Source of the DNA: an uncultured Collinsella sp.
GTDB taxonomy: Bacteria > Actinomycetota > Coriobacteriia > Coriobacteriales > Coriobacteriaceae
NCBI GenBank assembly: GCA_902488525.1
Contig: CABTWP010000047.1
Span: forward strand, 1 to 14,022
Length of the DNA: 14,022 nt
Direction: 5' to 3'
In this document: piece after piece, positions 7,547 through 12,795 of the stretch
How positions within the stretch are numbered: position 1 is the first letter of the stretch
Layout: each line of letters begins with the position of its first letter
Notes under the pieces: model-generated
Databases searched by the model: none
What the model saw: the letters and a program-made list of their open reading frames with translations, nothing else
What the model was told of the DNA's origin: nothing
Position numbers and translations under genes: made by a program

Positions 7547-8383
7547 ATGGCAACTATCGAAGAGCTTGAGTCCCTGCGCTGGGACCTCCGCCGCGATTGC
7601 GTCGATATCATCATGGCTGGCGCCGGCGGCCACATCGGCGGCGACATGTCGGTGATCGACGCCCTCATGACCCTCTACGCTAACCACCTCAACATTTCGC
7701 CCGAGACCGTCGACGATCCCAATCGCGACCGCTTCGTGCTCTCTAAGGGCCACGCCATGGAGGCCTACTACGCGGTGCTCTGCCACGAGGGCTATCTTGA
7801 CCTCGACGACGTCAAGGCACGCTTCTCCAAGTTCGGCAGCCCCTACATCGGCCACCCCAACAACAAGCTCAAGGGCATCGAGATGAACTCGGGCTCGCTG
7901 GGTCACGGCCTGCCCGTGGCCGTGGGCATGGCGCTCGCCGGCAAGATGGACGGCCGCGACTACCGCGTCTACACCATCATGGGCGACGGCGAGCTTGCCG
8001 AGGGCTCGGTCTGGGAGGGCGCCATGAGCGGCGGCAACTACCAGCTCGATAACCTGTGCGCGCTCGTGGACCGCAACCGCCTGCAGATTAGCGGCAGCAC
8101 CGAGGACGTCATGAAGCAGGACAGCCAGGAAGAGCGCTGGGCCGCCTTCGGTTGGAACGTGCTGTCCATTCCGGGCAACGACGTCCAGGCTATTGACGCT
8201 GCACTGACGCTTGCGGCCGAGACCTGCGGCAAGCCCACGGTCATCATCCTCAACACGGTGAAGGGCTATGGCTCGCCCGTTATGGAGGACAAGGCCAGCT
8301 GGCATCATCACCTGCCCAACGATGAGGAATATGCCCAGATCATCGCCGATTTCGCTGCCCATAAGGAGGCCATCAATGGCTAA
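7547..8383 (+). CDS. Transketolase, N-terminal (thiamine diphosphate pyrophosphate-binding) subunit
   Basis: 278 residues, about the N-terminal 40% of a full transketolase. It carries GHIGG near the N terminus, LSKGHAMEAYYA, GSLGHGLPVAVGMA and the ThDP motif that opens with GDGE (Gly146-Asp147-Gly148) and closes with LVDRN. It needs the next gene's product to form the active site at the subunit interface. GAGGAGA (7534-7540), in the last codons of the isomerase gene, is its ribosome site, which implies translational coupling. Its stop overlaps the start of the C-terminal subunit by 8 bases. Split transketolases often serve special substrates; known cases are apulose-4-phosphate transketolase (AptAB) and 6-deoxy-6-sulfofructose transketolase (SqwGH). 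The kinase in this operon favours the first, but a general pentose-phosphate role is not excluded. Confidence 0.93.
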   Translation: MATIEELESLRWDLRRDCVDIIMAGAGGHIGGDMSVIDALMTLYANHLNISPETVDDPNRDRFVLSKGHAMEAYYAVLCHEGYLDLDDVKARFSKFGSPYIGHPNNKLKGIEMNSGSLGHGLPVAVGMALAGKMDGRDYRVYTIMGDGELAEGSVWEGAMSGGNYQLDNLCALVDRNRLQISGSTEDVMKQDSQEERWAAFGWNVLSIPGNDVQAIDAALTLAAETCGKPTVIILNTVKGYGSPVMEDKASWHHHLPNDEEYAQIIADFAAHKEAING

Positions 8384-9314
8384 CAAGATCGCCAATCGCA
8401 AGGTTATCTGCGACACGCTGCTCGAGGCCGCGAAGACCGATAAGGATATCGTCGTCCTGTGCTCCGATTCCCGCGGCTCCGCGTCGCTCACGCCGTTCTT
8501 CGATCAGTATCCCCAGCAGTCCGTTGAGGTCGGCATTGCCGAGCAAGACCTGGTGAGCATCGCTGCCGGCATGGCTTCGTGCGGCAAGAAGACCTGGGCC
8601 GCTTCGCCGGCGTCCTTTGTGACCACGCGCTCGTATGAGCAGTGCAAGGTCGACGTCTCGTACTCCAACACCAACGTCAAGCTCATCGGCATCTCGGGCG
8701 GCGTGTCCTATGGCGCCTTGGGCATGAGCCATCACTCCGCGCAGGATATCGCCGCCATGAGCGCGATTCCCAACATGCGCGTGTATCTGCCGAGCGACCG
8801 CTACCAGACCGCCGAGCTCGTGTGGGCCCTGGTCGCCGACAACAAGCCGGCCTACATCCGCGTGGGCCGCAACCCGGTCGAGGACGTGTACACCGAGGAC
8901 GAGTGCCCGTTCCAGATGGATCGCGCTACCTGGGTGCGTCGCGGCACCGATGTGACGCTCGTCGCCACCGGCGAGATGGTCCGCCATGCCGTGGACGCCG
9001 CCGATCTGCTGGCCGAGCAGGGCATCTCGGCAACGGTGCTCGACATGTACTGCGTCAAGCCGCTTGACGTCGAGGCTGTGATTGAGGCCGCCGGTGCCAC
9101 GCGCGCCGTCGTGACCGTCGAGGAGCACAGCCCCTTCGGCGGCCTGGGCTCTATGGTCGCGCAGGTGGTGGGCGAGCATTGCCCGCGTCCGGTCAAGTGC
9201 CTCTCCCTGCCCGACGCGCCGGTCATCACCGGCACGAGCCCCGAGGTCTTTGCACACTACGGCCTGACGGGCGAGGGAATCGCCAAGACCGTCGCCGAGT
9301 TCCTCGGCAACTAG
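8376..9314 (+). CDS. Transketolase, C-terminal (pyrimidine-binding) subunit
   Basis: 312 residues, covering the pyrimidine-binding and C-terminal domains of transketolase. VEVGIAEQDLV contains the conserved glutamate (Glu56) that activates the ThDP aminopyrimidine ring; MSHHSAQDIAAM and LPSDRYQTAEL are typical. The C-terminal domain has MYCVKPLD followed by TVEEHSPFGGLGSMVAQVV. ATG 8376 overlaps the N-terminal subunit gene by 8 bases and has GGAGG just upstream (8365-8369), so the two subunits should be made in equal amounts. A longer in-frame reading from 8268 would lie wholly inside the previous gene and has no family resemblance. AEQD-type motifs also occur in DXS-like enzymes, but the pairing and lengths fit split transketolase. 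Confidence 0.93.
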   Translation: MANKIANRKVICDTLLEAAKTDKDIVVLCSDSRGSASLTPFFDQYPQQSVEVGIAEQDLVSIAAGMASCGKKTWAASPASFVTTRSYEQCKVDVSYSNTNVKLIGISGGVSYGALGMSHHSAQDIAAMSAIPNMRVYLPSDRYQTAELVWALVADNKPAYIRVGRNPVEDVYTEDECPFQMDRATWVRRGTDVTLVATGEMVRHAVDAADLLAEQGISATVLDMYCVKPLDVEAVIEAAGATRAVVTVEEHSPFGGLGSMVAQVVGEHCPRPVKCLSLPDAPVITGTSPEVFAHYGLTGEGIAKTVAEFLGN

Positions 9315-9330
9315 TAGACACAGACGCTGC

Positions 9331-9431
9331 GCGGCCGCCAAGCACCGCACCTTGCCGTTCAAACCGTCGCTTGCGTACACAAAGTACGCGGCGCTCCTCT
9401 TTCACGGCAATCTGCGGCACTTGACGGCCGC
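9331..9431. repeat. Long imperfect palindrome inside the sugar operon
   Basis: The 171-bp gap between the transketolase and kinase genes holds 28-nt arms at 9331-9358 and 9404-9431 that match as reverse complements at 23 of 28 positions. A second, perfect stem lies inside: GCGTAC (9373-9378) with GTACGC (9384-9389). I see no U-tract on either side, so it does not look like a simple terminator. It may be a dispersed palindromic element, or an mRNA processing or stability structure that sets kinase level apart from transketolase level. Confidence 0.8.
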
Positions 9432-9485
9432 TCGCTCCTTGTCCGCCAGGCTGTCTTTGATTTGGCGGAAGGAATGGGAGAGTAC

Positions 9486-10976
9486 ATGAGCAAATACATC
9501 ATCGGAATCGATCAATCCACGCAGGGCACCAAGGCACTGCTGGTAGACGAGGGCGGCCATTTGATTCATCGTGCCGACCGCTCGCATCGCCAGATTGTCA
9601 ACGAGGCCGGTTGGGTGAGCCATGATCCGGCCGAGATTGCCGCCAATGTGCTGGCCGTGGCGCGCGCTGTGGTGGAGGAGACCGGGGTCGACCCGGCCGA
9701 CGTCGCCGGCATCGGCATCTCCAACCAGCGCGAGACCACCGTTGCATGGAACCGCACGACGGGCGAGCCGCTGTGCGACGCCGTCGTGTGGCAGTGCGCC
9801 CGCGCCCGCGAGCTGTGCGACGAGCTGGCCGCGCGCGAGGGTGTGGCCGATCTGGTGCGCGACACGACGGGCCTGGTGCTCTCGCCCTACTACCCGGCGG
9901 GCAAGATGGCCTGGATTCTCGCGAACGTTACCGCTGCTGCCGATGCTGCGGCGGCAGGCGAACTGTGCCTGGGCACCATCGATGCCTGGGTGGTTTGGAC
10001 GCTCACGGGCGGCGCGGAGTTCCGCTGCGACTGGTCCAACGCCAGCCGCACGCAGCTCTTTGACCTGCGCCGAGGCTGCTGGAGCGAGCCGGTGTGCGAG
10101 GCCTTTGGCGTCGACGTGGCCTGCCTGCCGCAAGTGACCGATTCCGATGGTCTGTTTGGCACGACGGATCTGGGCGGTTTTTTGCCGGCACCCGTGCCCA
10201 TTCACGGCGTGCTCGGCGACAGCCATGCCGCCTTGTTCGCGCAGGGCTGCCATAGCCGCGGTATGGCCAAGGCGACCTATGGCACCGGCAGCTCGGTCAT
10301 GATGAACGTCGGCGACGAGTTCGTTGCCAGCTCGCACGGGCTTTCGAGCTCGCTCGCATGGCGTATGGACGGCGTGACCGAGTACGTGCTCGAGGGCAAT
10401 GTGAGCTACGCCGGCGCCGTCAAGACGTGGCTGCGCGACGATCTGGAGCTCATCAATAACCCCGAGGAAGTCACCGACCTGTGCTACGCTGCCAATCCGG
10501 CGAGCCGTGTCTACTTTGTGCCGGCGTTTACCGGCTTGGGCGCGCCGCACTGGGCGAGCGACGCCGAGGGCTGCGTCTTTGGCATGACGCGCACCACGGG
10601 TCGAGCGGAGTTCGTGAAGGCCGCCGACGAGTCGATCGCCTATCAGATCTTCGACGTGATCGATGCGATGGTCGAGGATTCGGGTGCGGCGCTGGCTGAG
10701 CTTCGTGTCGATGGCGGTCCCACGCGCGACGCGTACCTGATGCAGTTTGAGAGCGACTTGGTGGGTTCGCCCATTCGCATCGCGAGCAACGACGAGATGA
10801 GCGGCCTGGGTGCGGCTTGGGCCTGCGGCATTGCGCTGGGCATGTACACGCGCGATGTCGTCGACGTCTATGGGGCCCGCGGCATCGTGGAGCCTGCCAT
10901 GCCCGCCGACGAACGCGCCAAAAAGATTGCCGGCTGGCGTCACGCCGTAGCCGCCACCATCTCGTACACTGCCTAG
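9486..10976 (+). CDS. FGGY-family ketose/polyol kinase, glycerol-kinase-like
   Basis: 496 residues, the usual FGGY length. GIDQSTQGTKA (about 7-17) is the N-terminal phosphate loop, GVLGDSHAALFAQG contains the catalytic base Asp245, and YGTGSSVMMNVG is the ATP-side loop. It is closest in style to GlpK: NQRETT (Arg82, Glu83), VVWQ (Trp102), LSPYY (Tyr135) and Asp245 align with the glycerol-binding residues. The exception is Ser270, which stands where GlpK has Phe270. I take this to mean a larger or oxidised substrate, such as a ketose. ATG 9486 is chosen because GGGAGAG lies at proper distance; TTG 9462 and ATG 9474 are in frame but poorly spaced. No promoter is seen between it and transketolase, so it is likely the last gene of that operon. 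In the apiose pathway this would be D-apulose kinase (AplK). Alternatives: glycerol, xylulose or ribulose kinase. Confidence 0.88.
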   Translation: MSKYIIGIDQSTQGTKALLVDEGGHLIHRADRSHRQIVNEAGWVSHDPAEIAANVLAVARAVVEETGVDPADVAGIGISNQRETTVAWNRTTGEPLCDAVVWQCARARELCDELAAREGVADLVRDTTGLVLSPYYPAGKMAWILANVTAAADAAAAGELCLGTIDAWVVWTLTGGAEFRCDWSNASRTQLFDLRRGCWSEPVCEAFGVDVACLPQVTDSDGLFGTTDLGGFLPAPVPIHGVLGDSHAALFAQGCHSRGMAKATYGTGSSVMMNVGDEFVASSHGLSSSLAWRMDGVTEYVLEGNVSYAGAVKTWLRDDLELINNPEEVTDLCYAANPASRVYFVPAFTGLGAPHWASDAEGCVFGMTRTTGRAEFVKAADESIAYQIFDVIDAMVEDSGAALAELRVDGGPTRDAYLMQFESDLVGSPIRIASNDEMSGLGAAWACGIALGMYTRDVVDVYGARGIVEPAMPADERAKKIAGWRHAVAATISYTA

Positions 10977-11076
10977 GCGGCTGCGCGGCGCTCGCCTTCC
11001 GCAGGCTATTCCCTGAATCTTATCTTGCTTTCTGGGGCGGGGATTAGAAAATCATTGGTCCTCGTGCCAGGCAGCT

Positions 11077-11151
11077 CATTTGGGACGGGCTTTTTTGACT
11101 GGTATGATTGGTGCGACCATTCGAACCAGCTAAAAGAGCCCGTCCCAAATT
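11077..11151. repeat. 27-nt-arm inverted repeat overlapping the luxS promoter
   Basis: Arms at 11077-11103 and 11125-11151 match as reverse complements at 23 of 27 positions; the outer half, TTTGGGACGGGCT, is exact. The 21-nt loop contains a further TGGT-GCG-ACCA hairpin. A run of six T lies inside the left arm. It sits between the kinase operon and luxS, with the luxS promoter in its left arm. It could end kinase-operon read-through, bind a regulator, or be a small mobile palindrome. Confidence 0.75.
11080..11108 (+). promoter_or_regulatory. Probable luxS promoter with extended -10
   Basis: TATGAT (11103-11108) is preceded by TG one base away (TGGTATGAT), an extended -10, and lies 17 bases from TTGGGA (11080-11085), a 4-of-6 match to the -35 consensus. 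Transcription would start near 11115, inside the loop of the inverted repeat, so luxS mRNA would carry only the right arm. Confidence 0.5.
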
Positions 11152-11171
11152 GACTACCGAGAGGATCTGCC

Positions 11172-11660
11172 ATGGAGCGCATCGCGAGTTTTTCCGTTGA
11201 CCATCTGCTGCTTGAGCCCGGCGTGTATGTGAGCCGCATCGACCGCGATCCGGCGACCGGTGCTGCCGTCACCACGTTTGACCTGCGCCTGACCACGCCC
11301 AACAAGGAGCCGGTCATGAACACCGCCGAGTGTCACACCATTGAGCACCTGGGCGCGACGTTCCTTCGCAATCATGCCGAGTGGTCGAGCCGCATTGTCT
11401 ACTTTGGCCCCATGGGCTGCCGCACGGGCTTTTACCTCGTCGTATTTGGCGAGGTGACGAGCGAGGAGATCCTGCCGCTCGTGCGCGAGCTGTTCGAGTT
11501 TGTCGCCGACTTTGAGGGTGATGTCCCCGGAGCCGCTCCCGAGGAGTGCGGTAACTACCTGGATCAGAATCTCCCCATGGCAAACTGGCTCGCGCGTCGT
11601 TACCTCGACCGCGACCTGGCCGATATCGACGAGAAGCACCTGCACTATCAGCAGGCGTAA
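11172..11660 (+). CDS. luxS: S-ribosylhomocysteine lyase (autoinducer-2 synthase)
   Basis: 162 residues, typical of LuxS. It cleaves S-ribosylhomocysteine to homocysteine and DPD, the precursor of autoinducer-2, in the activated methyl cycle. The metal site is visible as HTIEH (His55, Glu58, His59) and Cys126 in EECGNYLDQNLP; the catalytic cysteine is Cys83 in GPMGCRTGFYL. GAGGAT (11161-11166) is the ribosome site. It is a single-gene unit with its own promoter and a strong terminator. No methyl-cycle partner such as a nucleosidase or methionine synthase is next to it, so its neighbours do not explain its function. There is no sign of truncation or altered active site. Confidence 0.97.
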   Translation: MERIASFSVDHLLLEPGVYVSRIDRDPATGAAVTTFDLRLTTPNKEPVMNTAECHTIEHLGATFLRNHAEWSSRIVYFGPMGCRTGFYLVVFGEVTSEEILPLVRELFEFVADFEGDVPGAAPEECGNYLDQNLPMANWLARRYLDRDLADIDEKHLHYQQA

Positions 11661-11689
11661 GGGCTTTATCGCCCAAAACGCGCACATTT

Positions 11690-11720
11690 GGCGCCTCCGC
11701 TTATGCGGGGGCGCCTTTTT
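11690..11720 (+). terminator. Rho-independent terminator of luxS
   Basis: GGCGCCTCCGC (11690-11700) pairs with GCGGGGGCGCC (11705-11715), 11 bp with one T-G pair and a TTAT loop, followed by TTTTT. A smaller GGGC/GCCC hairpin (11661-11674) lies just before it. Confidence 0.93.
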
Positions 11721-11741
11721 GTTGAGTGGTCGGGACGAGCG

Positions 11742-11770
11742 TTCAAAATCGCTCATGTTTGTTCTAGAAT
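11742..11770 (+). promoter_or_regulatory. Promoter of the DUF4867-like gene
   Basis: TTCAAA (11742-11747) and TAGAAT (11765-11770) are 17 bases apart, about 35 bases upstream of the ATG. The -10 box lies within the GTTC repeat cluster, so transcription is probably controlled. Confidence 0.5.
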
Positions 11771-11804
11771 GTTCATACTGTCACATAAACGAACAGGAGC
11801 GAAC
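11761..11804 (+). promoter_or_regulatory. GTTC/GAAC repeat cluster, candidate operator
   Basis: GTTC-N6-GTTC (11761-11774) is mirrored by GAAC-N6-GAAC (11791-11804), the latter ending at the start codon. The first pair also contains the palindrome TTCTAGAA around the -10 box. Direct repeats of a 4-base word one helical turn apart, themselves inverted, are a pattern expected of a regulator such as a DeoR-family repressor. No such regulator gene is in the window. Confidence 0.45.
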
Positions 11805-12449
11805 ATGCATATCTACTCTGTCAACGATCCCGAGTTCAAGTCCTATGGCAACGTTTGGGATAACGTTCCGTCCGAGCTTACGTCGCCCGTGCTCGAGGCG
11901 CTCTCTGCCACGCCCATTCCCGAGGGCAGCAAGTACGTTGCAAGTGCGCCGGAGCTTGAGGACGTCAAGGATGCCGACAAGCTTGGCTTTCTCATGTTTG
12001 GTGGCCGTCCCTTCCAGCTCGGCTGGTGCAACGGCCACAATACACGACTCAACTGCCTGGAGTATCACCGCGCGAGCGAATTCAACCTGGGCGCTCGCGA
12101 CTTTATCCTGCTCGTGGCGCATCGCTGGGAGATCGAGGACGGCAAGCTCGACACCGCGTGCGTCAAGGCGTTTCGCGTGCCGGCGGGTACGGTCGTCGAA
12201 GTCTTCAACACCACGCTCCACTACACGCCGTGCATGGTCGACGACGGTGGCTTCCAGGTGATGGTGGCGCTGCCCGCCGGCACCAACGGCCCGCGCCCCG
12301 AGGTCGCGGCCGACATGCCTGCGGCCGGCGACAGCTACTGCTACTGGAAGGCCGACAAGTGGGTCCTCTGCCATGCTGACAGCCCCAAGGCAGCCGAAGG
12401 CGGCTACGTAGGCCTCATCGGCAAGAACCTCGACATCGCCTGCGACTAG
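11805..12449 (+). CDS. DUF4867-like protein, probable cupin fold, function unknown
   Basis: 214 residues, cytoplasmic by appearance (no signal or membrane segment). I recognise it as resembling the DUF4867 family, found in gut bacteria near sugar genes; no biochemical role is known to me. The middle resembles a cupin metal site: GHNTRLNCLEYHRASE gives Glu86, His88 and Glu92, and a second motif PAGTVVEVFNTTLHY gives His139. Such sites are found in sugar isomerases, lyases and dioxygenases. The chosen ATG 11805 follows GGAGCG; an in-frame extension upstream would run through the promoter and into the luxS terminator. It has its own promoter with GTTC repeats. A role in sugar or sugar-phosphate isomerisation is a guess based on fold and location only. 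Confidence 0.8.
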   Translation: MHIYSVNDPEFKSYGNVWDNVPSELTSPVLEALSATPIPEGSKYVASAPELEDVKDADKLGFLMFGGRPFQLGWCNGHNTRLNCLEYHRASEFNLGARDFILLVAHRWEIEDGKLDTACVKAFRVPAGTVVEVFNTTLHYTPCMVDDGGFQVMVALPAGTNGPRPEVAADMPAAGDSYCYWKADKWVLCHADSPKAAEGGYVGLIGKNLDIACD

Positions 12450-12457
12450 AATCTTCC

Positions 12458-12514
12458 GTCTCAATCTGTAACATCTAGCGGGCTAAATCGTCTCAGCCTG
12501 TTACGGATCGAGAC
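12458..12514. repeat. Palindromic unit 1 of a tandem pair
   Basis: GTCTCAATCTGTAACA (12458-12473) and its reverse-complement partner TGTTACGGATCGAGAC (12499-12514, two mismatches) flank a 25-nt spacer. The spacer ends with a further partial copy, GTCTCAGCCTGTTAC (12490-12504), which overlaps the right arm. The same arms and spacer length recur in unit 2. Confidence 0.85.
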
Positions 12515-12538
12515 AAACTGCAGGGGGAAGACCGAACA

Positions 12539-12595
12539 ATCTCGATCTGTAACACCAGGCCCGGTTTTGACGGCTTAACTGTTACAGATCGAGAC
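12539..12595. repeat. Palindromic unit 2 of a tandem pair
   Basis: ATCTCGATCTGTAACA (12539-12554) and TGTTACAGATCGAGAC (12580-12595) are perfect inverted copies except for the outermost base, with a 25-nt spacer exactly as in unit 1 but of unrelated sequence. The two unit centres are 81 bases apart. In addition GGCCCGGTTTTG in the spacer (12558-12569) can pair with CAAAACGGGCC just outside (12595-12605, one bulge), which would give a pseudoknot or an alternative hairpin in RNA. Confidence 0.85.
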
Positions 12596-12609
12596 AAAAC
12601 GGGCCCAAG

Positions 12610-12642
12610 CCACCACAAAGGTGCCTGTCCCCATTGTGGTGG
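12610..12642. repeat. Hairpin with GTGCCTGTCCCC loop
   Basis: CCACCACAA (12610-12618) and TTGTGGTGG (12634-12642) form a perfect 9-bp stem around a loop containing GGTGCCTGTCCCC. I have seen GGGGACAGGCACC-like words as part of dispersed intergenic palindromes in many bacteria; whether this belongs to that class needs a genome search. The rest of the gap, to about 12730, holds a GGCGGC/GCCGCC hairpin (12683-12700 region) and no gene. Confidence 0.65.
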
Positions 12643-12730
12643 TGTAGGGCGGCGGTATCAAAAAGTGTCAGGCGGGGGCGGCTGCCGGGCCGCCGTGTGC
12701 GAAAAGAAGTGTCGGCCTGCGTCGCTGTCG

Positions 12731-12759
12731 TTGAGCGAGGCCCCATTTGCGGGGATACT
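12731..12759 (+). promoter_or_regulatory. Promoter of the family 1 glycosidase gene
   Basis: TTGAGC (12731-12736) and GATACT (12754-12759) are 17 bases apart. Between the boxes CCCC (12741-12744) and GGGG (12751-12754) form a small inverted repeat that could be an operator. AAAGGA (12783-12788) is the ribosome site, seven bases before ATG 12796. Confidence 0.5.
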
Positions 12760-12795
12760 AAAAACACGACAAACAGCGTATGAAAGGATCGATGC

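Noticed and set aside
6144..9314. Sulfoquinovose transketolase pathway, because it also uses a two-subunit transketolase
   Set aside because: That route needs a sulfoquinovose isomerase, sulfoerythrose isomerase and usually a glycosidase and sulfonate exporter, and no sugar kinase. None of these is seen and a kinase is present.
9402..10943. Long open frame (513 codons) on the minus strand across the kinase gene
   Set aside because: It is a shadow of the kinase gene; no motifs, His/Ala/Arg-rich, and no ribosome site.
12458..12595. Repeats that might be a short CRISPR array
   Set aside because: The repeats alternate in orientation as palindrome arms and the period is wrong; no cas gene is present.
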